Assembly (NCBI GenBank): GCA_963575745.1
Contig: CAUYUJ010003876.1
Coordinates: forward strand, 27,501 to 74,883
Reading direction: 5' to 3'
Source of the DNA: Prorocentrum cordatum
Lineage: Eukaryota; Sar; Dinophyceae; Prorocentrales; Prorocentraceae
DNA length: 47,383 nucleotides
Within the stretch, counting starts at the first letter, position 1. The number at the start of each line of letters is the position of its first letter. Position numbers and translations under genes: made by a program. Shown here in pieces: positions 9,956-19,950 of the stretch. Below the pieces are notes generated by a model. That model ran no database searches. It had not been told where the DNA came from and saw only the letters and a list, made by a program, of their open reading frames with translations.

Positions 9956-10920
9956 TCTTCTCTGCTTGGGGTCATGCGGCCCGTGGGCCACATCAGGCTG
10001 TCCAGACCCTTCCGAGGTCCCCGAAGGGCCTCCCCGAGGGTCCCCCGAGGGTCCCCACGAGGCCCTCCGAGCTCTTTCTCGGGCGCACGCCAACATGGTT
10101 AAGGATCCGTGGATCTGGAGCGTGGGTACCGAATCCACGTCCAGGTGGCGTGCTGAACAGCAACATTTAGCGTGAAGGCCCTGACGCAACATAACCCATG
10201 TGTCCAAGCAGACATACTATTACATGTCACAGTATGGTGTACTACTCATATTGTTGTCACCTATCCCCATGACGACCCCCACCGGAGCCACGCCCCATCC
10301 TCAAACACGTACGACAACCAAAGGAAGTCTATGATTTTGGCTGCTTGAGCTTCTTGAAGATCGCAGAGGCAGGTTAAAGAATGGCCCAAGATGGCTCCAA
10401 GACGGCCGAAGAGACCCTGAAAACGGTCCAAGAGGACTCCAAGAGGACCCCAAAGAGTGCCCCCCATAGGCATCAAACGTGTCTTTTCTGGTTATTAAGC
10501 ATGTTGCAGTTCTCGACTTCTCGGGCTTCAGACACCCCAAGACCGCCTTATATGCCTCCAGGATAATCCCAAGGCGGTCCAAGAAGCTCCTACATAGCCC
10601 TAAGACGTCACCGGGAGGCATCCAAAAAGCTCTCAGGAAGGCCCCAACGCACGTGCTCTACACATTCTGAGGGTGCACCCCGCGAAGCGAGAGGGACACA
10701 GGGACCCGGCCAAGTACCCCCAACACCATGATGCCAATGCCGCCCCACTCCGGCGACGGCGCTCGCCGATTCGGACCCGAAGCGGAACCGAAGCGGGACC
10801 CGCCGCTGATCCACGCGCCTTGGTCCATATCTGCGCCTCCTCGACTTCTGCATCCCCCCTGGAGCCTTCCCACATGCCCCCTCTGGGGAGGCCCGAAGCT
10901 GGCCCGCGACCCTTGCCTTC
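9956..10920. other. Intronic, no gene; short degenerate CC(A/G)AG-rich repeats
   Basis: From 10010 to 10080 there are irregular repeats of CCGAGG and GTCCCC. From 10380 to 10640 there is a series of short CCAAGA(C/G)G-type repeats (TCCAAGACGGCC, GTCCAAGAGGACTCC). No domain similarity in any frame. Lies in the CAX C-D intron. Confidence 0.5.
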
Positions 10921-11078
10921 GGTCGGCTATGCCCTTCTGCGGGCGGATTCCGGAAGAACACTTGGACATCGGTAAGCATAATCGACGCTAGTGACAAGAG
11001 CAAGCACAAACATTCGTCACCAGACTCTTAGTAGAACTGTTCTTGAATCTGCCATCTGTGCAGGGACATGCCCGACTC
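10921..11078. mobile_element. TIR element A, copy 1
   Basis: Left end GGTCGGCTATGCCCTTCTGC then GGGCGGATTCCGGA. Right end CTGTGCAGGGACATGCCCGA with CT. The interior keeps the family's left motif GGCGGATT and the right motif GAACTGTTCTTGAATC. Non-coding. Confidence 0.75.
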
Positions 11079-11147
11079 AAACCTTGCCGCTCCCCCCCAG
11101 CGTCAGCCAGGGACCGACATCTGCCTTGGGGGAGGGCCCCTGGGCTC

Positions 11148-11468
11148 CGGGCCTCCTCCTCCTCCTCCTCCTCTTCCTTCCCCTCCTCCTCCCGTTCCTC
11201 CTCCCGTTCTTCCTCCTCCTCCTCCTCCTCCTCCTCCTCTTCCTCCTCCTCCTCCCTCCTCCTCCTCCCCTCCCCCCTCCCTCCTCCTCCTCCTCCTCCT
11301 CCTCCGCTCCTCTCCTCTCCTCCTCCTCTCCTCCTCCTCCTCTCGCTCCTCCTCCTCCCCACCCTCCTCATCCTCCTCCTCCTCCACCTGCTCCTCCACC
11401 TCCTCCTCCTCCTCCTCCTCCTCCCCCTCCTCCTCCTCCTCCATCTCTACCTCCTCCTCCCCCTCCCG
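11148..11468. repeat. (CTC)n microsatellite directly next to CAX exon C donor
   Basis: About 320 bp of CTC/TCC. On the CAX strand it reads GGA repeats starting within about 10 nt of the exon C 5' splice site. Confidence 0.9.
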
Positions 11469-11476
11469 ATCCGCAC

Positions 11477-11574
11477 CGCCGACGCGTGTTCGCAGGCGTT
11501 CCCCACGATCGGCAGCAGGACGACGCCGACGAACGGCCGCGGGATGCGCCAGGCTCGGACCAGGCCGTCGACGG
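11477..11574 (-). CDS. CAX: CAX exon C: second cation-binding repeat (GNACEH)
   Basis: Minus-strand translation gives VDGLVRAWRIPRPFVGVV, then LLPIVGNACEHASA. This is the second conserved alpha-repeat of CAX antiporters, whose family form is LLPIVGNAAEHxxAV. The Ala before Glu is Cys here; the Glu and His thought to take part in cation/proton exchange are kept. The acceptor is AG at 11576-11575, leaving two bases before the first full codon (phase 1), matching the donor of exon B. The donor is GT at 11476-11475, phase 0, matching exon D. At 98 nt it is too short to stand out as an ORF. The acceptor lies inside an ACGGCTGG repeat shared with 11772-11779, and the donor inside GGTGCGGAT shared with exon D. 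Confidence 0.9.
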
Positions 11575-11602
11575 CTGGCGGCGCGCGCCAGGGGGTTGGT
11601 TT

Positions 11603-11771
11603 GGTCGGGCGTGTCCTCCTACAGAAGAATATTGGAAGACAAAAGCATATTGAAAACGTGCCCCCAAATAGTCAATCATATGAGAGCACATACTAGAACA
11701 ATGCCCAACGTCGCCAGACTATTCTCCGACTATTTTGGAATGTCCCTCCTCTAGAGGGACACGCCCGACTT
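11603..11771. mobile_element. TIR element A, copy 2, next to CAX exon C
   Basis: TIRs GGTCGGGCGTGTCC and GGACACGCCCGACTT are perfect over 13 bp. The interior has AATATTGGAAGACAAAAGCA at the left and GACTATTTTGGAATGTCCCT at the right, as in other A copies. An exact 8-bp direct repeat ACGGCTGG lies at 11571-11578 and 11772-11779. On the CAX strand the distal end reads GTAAGTCGGGC, a consensus 5' splice site made by the repeat plus the TIR. Confidence 0.85.
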
Positions 11772-11779
11772 ACGGCTGG

Positions 11780-12672
11780 GCAAGGGGGGCGGCCTTCTCG
11801 GGAAAGGGCACCCCGCCTCTCCGAGAGGCCCCCTCCCGCCCCTTGTCAAGAAACCTATAGGCTTCAAGAAGCCTATCTCTCTCAACATATCTGCAGGTCT
11901 GTCTGTGTATTCTTTTGTACCAACTTATGCATTTACTTATTTACTCGTAATCCCTGAATAATCGCCCCCTGGGTCCGGTTTTGTAAGTCGCCTTTTTGGG
12001 AAGAGGGGGTGTCCGGTTTATTAGGGCAGTTTCTTCAAACAGGAAGTTGGGGGGTCTGGTTTACTAAGGCGCCTTTGCGCACTCGCTATTCTGCTAAACC
12101 ATATGCGGCTGTTCGCATGCAACTTTGTTTTATTGGCCGGCTTTGCGGATCGTCATCGCCATCGTCATCATCCTTCTCGTAGTTGACATCACAGTATCCA
12201 TCGCCATAACAATTATGTAGTAACACCGTCGTCATCACCACCATCAACAACATAAGCGTCACAATCACCACCGTCGCCATCAACATCATCACCCATATCT
12301 CCGTCATAAGCTTTCATCGTCATTCATCACGGCGGCGGCTTACCTTGGAAAGGTTTTCGTCTCAACCAACCTCAACGCTCGCATCGCAATCCGTTGCCAT
12401 CGCTTGTGCCATCGCGGCCCACACCGTGACTCGCACGTGCCATTCCGCAGGAGGGGGGGGTCCGGAATATCAGGGCCCCTCGTTGATGGGGAGGTCCGGT
12501 TCATCAAGCTGCATCGTAAAGGGGGGGGACCCGTTTTTTGATGTTTTTTTTGTTTTTTGTTTGTTGTTGTTTTTTTGGTGGAGGGGTTACGAGTACTCAT
12601 CTATTGATGCACGTACCCAGGTATAGGATAAAGAGGCTCCTGCCCCAGGCGGGGCCGAGGCCCTCCTCGAGT
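11780..12672. other. Intronic, no gene; GGTCCGGTTTATTAGGG-type short repeats and ATC-rich tract
   Basis: The motif GTCCGGTTT(A)TTAGGG with a G-run recurs at about 11978, 12010, 12052, 12465 and 12510, suggesting a decayed short tandem family. From 12145 to 12330 the sequence is CATCGTCATC-rich. T-runs occur at 12541-12580. No coding similarity. CAX B-C intron. Confidence 0.5.
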
Positions 12673-12808
12673 TTGCCCAGGAGGAGGAGGCGGAGGAGGA
12701 GGAGGAGGAGGAGGAGGAGGAGGAGGGAGGAGGAGGAGGAGGAGGAGGAGGAGGAGGAGGAGGAGGAGAGGAGGAGGAGGAGGAGGAGGAGGAGGAGGAG
12801 GAGGAGGA
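12673..12808. repeat. (GGA)n microsatellite
   Basis: GGA repeats with rare interruptions over about 135 bp. Confidence 0.9.
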
Positions 12809-12882
12809 TGCGCGAGGCCGGGGTGCGCAGCCCGCGGGCGGCCGGGCGCCAACCGCCGGCCGAGGATGGCCACTGCACTCTC

Positions 12883-13096
12883 GAGGCCTCCTGGATGGGG
12901 TCCGAGTAGATGGGGGTCGAAGGATCGCGCCGCATCGCCAATGCATCGCCGATGTATCGGCGGTGCATCGGCGATGCACCAGCAGTGTCGGTGATGCACT
13001 TGCGCCATTGGCGTGGCGAAAGTCGGGCTTGCCGATGCATCGGCGATGCGGCGCGATCCTTCGACCACGTCTACTCCGACCCCATCTGGGAGGCCT
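12883..13096. mobile_element. TIR element F, copy 2
   Basis: Starts GAGGCCTCCTGGATGGGGTC and ends GACCCCATCTGGGAGGCCT. Inner arms GGATCGCGCCGCATCGCC and GATGCGGCGCGATCC are inverted, and the centre is GATGCATCGGC repeats. Arms total about 60 bp, so the whole element can fold back on itself. Confidence 0.8.
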
Positions 13097-13098
13097 AG

Positions 13099-13342
13099 CT
13101 GCACCGACCTTGCAGACGTGCTCCAGCAGATTTCTGCATGGATTTCTGGCGGTGCAAGACCCCGAAGCGGGGAGCGACGAACGACGCGAACTTCGCGAGG
13201 ATTGTTGTTAGTCTTCATTCCTGACCAACGAAAATATCCGCACGAAGGTCACTCCGAAATCCGGGGCGAAATTCTCCAGGACACTCCGGGCCCATCCCAT
13301 TGATGTCCGAACGAAATCCGCTCTGCGATGTTGGCGCCATGA
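13099..13342. repeat. Dispersed repeat G, copy 1
   Basis: Begins CACCGACCTTGCAGACGTGC and ends CTCTGCGATGTTGGCGCCAT. Collinear with 19697-19937 in the same orientation. It directly follows element F2. Confidence 0.75.
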
Positions 13343-14224
13343 TAGATGGGCCAGACAGGCGAAGATGCAGGGCCGGGTGGCGACCTCCCTCCCAAGACGC
13401 CCTCGCTCTGGGAAAACAAACGTTTCGACGGAGGGCTCGTCGTTATATTCGGCCTCCAGGGGCCCTCACCGGGGCTCTGGGGCCGTCAACGAAACAACTC
13501 GGGACGACAAAGCGGTCCTGGGGAATGGGTCCAGACCTCTGGGGTCGACATTATGAAATTTATCCAGGCGAAGGACCCAACCATATGCAGTTGTGAATAC
13601 CGCAATTGTGAATATCTTCTTCGGTGGTGCCCACGAACCGTATGAGGGGCGTGCCGACATGTGGCGGGGCACACGAGACGAAGGAAAACGATTTGTCTAG
13701 TTACGAGAGACTGAGCGCGGGTGAATCTGAGCACGAGTAAGTCCAAGTGTGAATGAGTCTGCGCGCGAGCGAATCTATTTGCACGAATGCGATCATGGCT
13801 ACGCCACGTGTAAATGTATATGAATGTCAATGGTTCGGGTATGCATGTCTGTGCACTCGTGACACTGGCCGTGGCCGCCGCAGAAAGCTTCCGCGGGAAC
13901 CCCGGCGGCAGCGCCCGCACGCCGCGACGCCCATGTCGGCACGCCCCTCACGAGGATCGCGCCCGCTTGCTTCCCTTCTTTTCCTCCCTCTTTGCCCGCG
14001 AACTCCAGAATCCAAAGCTGCGGGCGCAGCGCGGCGCGGAGTCCCCGCGACGTGCGCCGGTCGCCCCGGAATGGTCCCAGCGACGCGCGCGGGTCGTCCG
14101 CTGCGCGGAGCAAAGAGAGCTAGCTAGCTAGCTGGATGGGTGATAGCGGGCAAGGCTCTGACCGCTGGGCAAAGCGACGACGGGCGAGCGAGGCGCAGGG
14201 AAGAAAGCAGCACGGAGTTCCCGC
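13343..14224. other. Intronic, no gene recognised
   Basis: An inverted match to the TCGACCCCTGGAGGTC sequence near 18600 lies at 13525-13555. A run of GCGAATCT/GTGAATGAGTCT-like words lies at 13715-13790, and (TAGC)n at 14118-14131. No domain similarity in any frame. Confidence 0.45.
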
Positions 14225-15534
14225 GACGGAGCTCCCTATGGGGCCACGAAATGTGTGAGGGGTGTGCCGAAATCTGTGTGGGGCACGCATGCGGGCGGTG
14301 GCACTGGGGCCTTCGGTGGAGCTCCCTATGGGGCCACGACACGTGTGAGGGGTGTGCCGACATGGGTGTGGGGGACGCATGCGGGCGGTGGCACTGGGGC
14401 CTTCGGTGCAGCTCCCTATGGGGCCACGAAACGTGTGAGGGGTCTGCCGAAATGGGTGTGGGGCACGCATGCGGGCGGTGGCACTGGGGCCTTCGGTGGG
14501 GCTTCCTATTGAGCAACGAAACGTGCGGGGTGTGCCGAAATGGGTGTGGGGGACGCATGCGGGCGGTGGCACTGGGGCCTTCGGTGGAGCTCCCTGCGAG
14601 GCCACGGAACGTGTGAGGGGTCTGCCGAAATGGGTGTGGGGGACGCAAGCGGGGGGTGGCACTGGGACCTTCGGCGGAACTCCATATGGGACCACGGAAC
14701 GTGTGAGGGGTGTGCCGACATGGGTGTGGGGGACGCATGCGGGCGGTGGTACTGGGGCCTTCGGTGGAGCTCCCTATGAGGCCACGAAGCGTGTGAGGGG
14801 TCTGCAGAAATGGGTGTGGGGCAAGCATGCGGGCGGTGGCACTGGGGCCTTCGGTGGGGCTCCCTATGAGGCCAGGAAGCGTGTGAGGGGTGTACCGAAA
14901 TGTGTGTGGGGCACGCATGCGGGCGGTGGCACTGGGGCCTTCGGTGGAGCTCCCTATGGGGCCACGACACGTGTGAGGGGTGTGCCGACATGGGTGTGGG
15001 GGACGCATGCGGGCGGTGGCACTGGGGCCTTCGGTGCAGCTCCTATGGGGCCACGAAGCGTGTGAGGGTGTGCCGAAATGGGTGTGGGGCACGCATGCGG
15101 GCGGGCACTGGGGCCTTCGGTGGAGCTCCCTATGGGGCCACGACACGTGTGAGGGGTGTACCGAACTGGGTGTGGGGGACGCATGCGGGTGGTGGCACTG
15201 GGGCCTTCGGCGGAGCTCCCTATGGAGCCACGAAGTGTGTGAGGGGTGTGCCTAAATGGGTATGGGGGATGCATGCGGGCGGTGGCACTGGGGCCTTTGG
15301 TGGAGCTCCCTATGGGGCCACGAAACTTGTGAGGGGTGTGCCGAAATGTGTGGGGGACGCAACCGGGCGGTGGCACTGGGGCCTTCGGTGGAGCTCCCTG
15401 TGAGGCCACGAAACGTGTGAGGGGTGTGCCGACATGGGTGCGGGGGACGCATGCGGGCGGTGGCACTGGGGCCTTCGGTGGAGCTCCCTATGGGGCCACG
15501 AAACGTGTGAGGGGTGTGCCGACATGGGTGATGA
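14225..15534. repeat. Tandem array of a 90-bp unit, about 14.5 copies
   Basis: Each unit contains GAGCTCCCTATGGGGCCACG, GTGTGAGGGGTGTGCCGA and GGTGGCACTGGGGCCTTCGG. Because 90 is divisible by three, several frames stay open on both strands and encode 30-residue repeats, which I treat as a by-product. Units differ by a few substitutions and small deletions, for example near 15040 and 15110. Lies in the CAX B-C intron. Confidence 0.95.
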
Positions 15535-15999
<465 letters not shown>

Positions 16000-16356
16000 G
16001 AGGAGAGGAACGCGGGGCGATGTCTCTTCAAAACGAGGATCCAACACCACAGGATGGGTGGGACAACTCATGACATCGGGGGTCTGGGTCGGGCCCACCG
16101 TTGGAAATCCTGGCTGGGTGGCGGCATCCGAACCCCACCCCCGCCAGCCATCGCTTCTCTCCTGAGTCGATGGAGTGCGGGGATGGGGCTCGGATTTCGC
16201 CACGTGCTGGACGAGTTCCGCACTCCCCCCCCCCCCGCCCATCCATTTGCCCGACTCGTGGATCGGCGAGGGCAGAGATCGGACTTCGCCGCCGGAGGGC
16301 GTCCCCGGCAGCGCACCTCGTGCCTTCCGGGGGGGGGCCCGACTGCCGCGCGCCGC
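16000..16356. other. Intronic sequence downstream of CAX exon B
   Basis: Begins the CAX B-C intron in gene sense. The CATGACATCGGGGGTCTGGG region at 16070-16095 resembles dispersed sequence near 18590 and 31370. No gene seen. Confidence 0.5.
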
Positions 16357-16461
16357 CAGGTATGGAGTCGACCATGCTCTCCGAGAGCAGGGCCACGGCC
16401 GCCGTGCTGACCAGGAGCAGGCCCAGGGCCCACGGCACGCTCAGCACGCCGTCCTCCGCGG
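16357..16461 (-). CDS. CAX: CAX exon B: helix before the second alpha-repeat
   Basis: Minus-strand translation AAEDGVLSVPWALGLLLVST, then AAVALLSESMVDSIP, matches the CAX segment after the central acidic loop (family pattern: SVPWAxxxLLxxTxxVxxxSExLVxSI). The chosen acceptor is AAG at 16464-16462, with two bases before the first codon, matching the phase-1 donor of exon A. The chosen donor is GC at 16356-16355 (CCTG|GCGG), also phase 1, matching exon C. GC-AG introns are accepted in dinoflagellates. The joint to exon C adds about three residues relative to typical homologues, so this donor is the least certain boundary. Length 105 nt. Confidence 0.85.
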
Positions 16462-16518
16462 CTTGGCGCGCAGGACACATGGCCCTGCACTCCAGGGCCC
16501 CCCCCCGAAAACCACGCC

Positions 16519-17185
16519 TGTACGCACACGCACACGCACACGCACACGCACACGCACACAGACACGCACACTCGCATTTACGTGCGCATGCACCTTCACA
16601 CTCGCATTCGCATGCACTTTCACATTCACACGCATTCACACACACGCACACAGACACAGACATCGACACAGGCACAGGCACAGGCACAGACACACACACA
16701 CATACACACTCATACACACAAACACACACACAAACACAAACACACACACAAACACACAAACACACACACAAACACACACACACAAACACACATACACACA
16801 AACACACACACACCAACACACACAACCACACAACCACACAAACATACACAACACACACAAGCACACACAAACACATACACAACACACAAACGCACGAATC
16901 CACGAACCCACAAACCCACAAACACACAAGCACGCAAACACACAAACACGCAAACACACAGACACACACGCACACGCACACACGCACACACGCACACACG
17001 CACACACGTACGCACGCACGCAAGCACGCACACACGCACACACACACACACGCACCCACGCACCCACGCACCCACGTACCCACCCGCGCACCCACAGACT
17101 AACCCACACACCCACGCACCCAAACACCCACACACTCACCCACCTACACACATATACACACACACGCAGACGCAGACACAGACCT

Positions 17186-17222
<37 letters not shown>

Positions 17223-17280
17223 TACGCACACGCACACACGCACACGCACACGCGTACGCGTACGCACACAAACACACATT
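16519..17280. repeat. (CA)n / (CACACG)n microsatellite, about 760 bp
   Basis: CACACG, CACAAA, CACTCG and AGACGC variants form blocks (for example GCAGAC repeats at 17185-17222). Long Thr/His and Cys/Val frames on both strands are by-products. CAX A-B intron. Confidence 0.95.
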
Positions 17281-17678
17281 TCCTGAGGTCCGTGGGCCCC
17301 ACTCCGCTTTCCCCGGCCCTGCACTTCAAATTTGCACAGGAAAGCGGATCCTGGTGTTCTACGGGGCCCTACATTTTTCGTTCCTCCCCCGGGAGACGGA
17401 TAAAACAAGTCTGCACCACACCACCCCGACGTCGTCCCCAACCCCCAGAGAGTCCTGGGATTGAACAACAGCGCCCCGCTGGTAGTGTGTGCCGAGCACT
17501 GCGAAAGCTCTCAGGGTCCGCCTCCCCCAGGACCCCTGGCATGGTGGTGCGGGCGCCGACGCCGGCACCGACGACCGCCCCCTGCGCGGCTCGGGAGCTG
17601 CTGGAGGTGTCCGCTGTGAAGGGCCGACCGTCCCTGCATTCGCACAGGCCTACCACGAAATGCAGCTGGAAGAAAGAA
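17281..17678. other. Intronic, no gene recognised
   Basis: Mixed-composition sequence. No domain or clear repeat family identified. Confidence 0.45.
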
Positions 17679-17885
17679 TTGGCGGCGAGCGAGGGGGGGG
17701 GGATATCATAAGAAGGAGAAGGCCTCCTCAGAAGGCGGCGGACTTCTCAGAAGCCCTCGCGCTTTCTGAGAAGTGTTCTGTGTCTTCGGGGAAGGCTTAG
17801 AAAACCTCCCAGAAGGCCTGGGGACTTCGGAGACTTCTTATCAGGCCCGCCCCTTCTCACTTCCCCTCCCCTCGCTCGCCGCCAA
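17679..17885. mobile_element. TIR element B, copy 1, with 5-bp target-site duplication
   Basis: Left end TTGGCGGCGAGCGAGGG, right end CCCCTCGCTCGCCGCCAA. The flanks are AAGAA at 17674-17678 and AAGAA at 17886-17890, the clearest target-site duplication in the window. The interior is full of CCTTCTCAGAAGG-type palindromes. About 207 bp, non-coding. Confidence 0.85.
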
Positions 17886-19020
17886 AAGAATCCCAACCAG
17901 ACGACGCTGACGCCCGCGGCAGACCCACGGCAAACCCACCGCTTGTGGCCGAGGCGCTCTCCCCAAGACGGAAGGCCGCGCGTCGGAACAAACGGCGCGT
18001 CGACACAGGTTGTTGGAAGAAAAAATAATTCGGATAATAAATGCAATCTTCCCATAGCATCTGACCGGCCGACCCTGTCGGCGTGTGACAGGGGCTATTC
18101 CGTCGCCATCGCCGTCGCTGCCGCCGAAGCGTCACCGCCGCCATCACGTCCCTTCCTTCCCCCGAGTCCGTCGCCGCTCCCCCCTTTCCTTGGGCCCTCT
18201 TCCTCAAGCACGCCAGCCAAAGCGAAATGCACCAGCCCATCCACAGCGAAATTAAGCAACGTTGTCATTGAGTCGAAGGGGAGCCCCTTCCCTTTGTTAC
18301 CTTCCCCGCGGATGGGGGAGGGGGTCCCGGGGGGTGGTCCAGGGTCAGAATACCACCATCCCGGGGCCCATGGCCCGCACTCTCCCTCCCATTTCCTTCG
18401 TGGGCAGAGGCCTCCAGGGTTGGCGGCACTGGCCGTCAGGCCTTAGCAACAAATGCAATGTTTTCATAGCAAATACCAACGGACTTAAGCAAACTGTCTC
18501 AGCCAGAGCTGTTCTAATAACATCTCGTGCAGACCACACAGGGTTCTCAGGACCTTCTCTGGTGGGCCTATCCCAGACCACCGACGTCATGACTTTTCAT
18601 TACGTCGACCCCTGGAGGTCTCGACCCATTCCCCTGGACCGGTTTCTCATCCCGAATGGTTTTTTGACGGTCCCGAGGGCCGGTAAGGGCCCCCAGAGGC
18701 CGCAAATAACGAAAAACCTCCCGTCACGATTTTTTAATTGCCCAAGGGCGAGGGGGTCTGGGATTGGCGAGTCAGGATGCCTCGCCACTGCCCGAGTCCC
18801 TGGCCCCAGGTGTCCCCAGCTCTTGGTGGATTCTTTGGGGGCCCCAAAACCGTGTGGTGACAGACCCGGCGGTGACCTCGAAACCCGCAGAGACCTCACC
18901 GCACGGTCCGTCACCGCACGGTTTTGGGACCCTGGAGGCTCCAGTCGCCCGAGACATCCTCGGAGAACGACCGAAGTCCCAAAACCGTGCGGTGACCACG
19001 ACTCTCCACCGACTCACCAC
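17886..19020. other. Intronic, no gene; inverted repeat around CCAAAACCGTG
   Basis: CCCCAAAACCGTGTGGTGAC (18842-18861) is inverted at 18910-18929 (GTCACCGCACGGTTTTGGGA) and appears again direct at 18978-18997, giving an 85-bp foldback plus a third arm next to element C1. TCATGACTTTTCATTACGTC followed by GACCCCTGGAGGTC (18587-18620) recurs near 13535 (inverted) and 43220. No coding similarity. Confidence 0.55.
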
Positions 19021-19256
19021 GTGACCGTTTTCTTATTCGGCGTTTCGACACTGGGCGGAACGGGGGGGGGGGGACGACTGGCTCTGGACCTCTGCTTCGT
19101 GCGACCGTTTGCACAAGTGTGCCCATTGTGGGGGAGACTGCACCTGCTCGAAGCAGGCGCCCCCAAACGGCCAAGATCTACTCCAGTGGGGGGGAGGGGG
19201 GGGGGGGCGAGGGCCCGCGCCGATCGGCAAAACAATTGAGTAATAAGAACGAGCAC
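19021..19256. mobile_element. TIR element C, copy 1
   Basis: Left end GTGACCGTTTTCTTATTCGG, right end TAATAAGAACGAGCAC (inverted, with mismatches). The interior carries CTGGACCTCTGCTT, CTGCTCGAAGCAGGCG and CCAAGATCTACTCC, as in C2, C3 and C5. A G-run follows. CCACG lies on both sides (19016-19020 and 19257-19261), a possible target-site duplication. Confidence 0.8.
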
Positions 19257-19304
19257 CACGCGGTGTGGTCACCACCCCGTTTGTTGGGGGCCCCCGAATG
19301 CTGT

Positions 19305-19372
19305 GGCCCCCCCGGGGGGGCCCCCCCGGGGGTGCCCCCCGGGGGCTCTCCGGGAGGGGCGCCCCGGGAGTC
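19305..19372. repeat. Extreme G/C palindromic block
   Basis: Alternating C7 and G7 runs, with CCCCGGGG and GGCGCC palindromes, over about 68 bp. Expected to fold or to form G-quadruplex or i-motif structures. Confidence 0.7.
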
Positions 19373-19493
19373 CGCGGGGGGGCGGGGTTGCCTCCCTCTG
19401 GAGGCGCTGGGGACGCCCTGGGCCAAGGACCCTTCCTGCGCAGGGACCGACCGTCCCCGGCATCATCCCACGGGCCAGGCGTACGGCAAGCTC

Positions 19494-19669
19494 GCGTCGT
19501 GTCGACCCTGGCGTTGCTTCCTGACACCGCGGGGATCGTTCAACCTCTTGAACGATTGGCCGTTTCCGAGACGTCCAAGCCGTTCCACAGCGAACGATTC
19601 TGGGTCGCCCGCGGCATTCAACGTTGAACGCCGCTGGCGGGTTCGCCGCCAGTCGACACGGCACGAACC
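19494..19669. mobile_element. TIR element H, copy 1
   Basis: Left end GCGTCGTGTCGACCCTGGCG, right end CCGCCAGTCGACACGGCACG (inverted). The interior has CACCGCGGGGATCGTTCAAC, GATTCTGGGTC and small palindromes. Collinear with 26886-27059. Confidence 0.75.
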
Positions 19670-19696
19670 TACGGTACCACGACACGCCCTTTTCAC

Positions 19697-19937
19697 TGCA
19701 CCGACCTTGCAGACGTGCTGCATCGAACTTTTGCGGGAATTTCTGCCAATGCACAACCCCGAGACGGCGAGCGAAAAACGGAATGACTTCCACGTGGATT
19801 TTTGCAGCCTTCCCTGGCAAAAAAAATAAACCCGCGCGAAATCCGCTTCGAAATCCAGAGCGAACTTCTCCAAGACAATCTGGGCCCATCCCCACTGTTC
19901 TCCGAGCGAAAACCGCTCTGCGATGTTGGCGCGATGA
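19697..19937. repeat. Dispersed repeat G, copy 2
   Basis: Same start (CACCGACCTTGCAGACGTGC) and end (CTCTGCGATGTTGGCGCGAT) as copy 1 at 13099, same orientation, many substitutions. It is directly followed by element D1. Confidence 0.75.
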
Positions 19938-19950
19938 CCCTTTGATTGAA

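Noticed and set aside
14124-15146. 340-codon repeat protein on the minus strand (PHTFRGPIGSSTEGPSATAR-like units)
   Set aside because: Comes from the 90-bp array, which is open in more than one frame and on both strands because the period is a multiple of three; it lies inside a CAX intron.
14225-15534. Possible CRISPR array
   Set aside because: Units are directly adjacent with no unique spacers, and the genome is eukaryotic.
16028-17464. Cys/Val-rich and Thr/His-rich long frames
   Set aside because: Translations of the CA/CACACG microsatellite; only the embedded CAX exon B (16357-16461) is kept.
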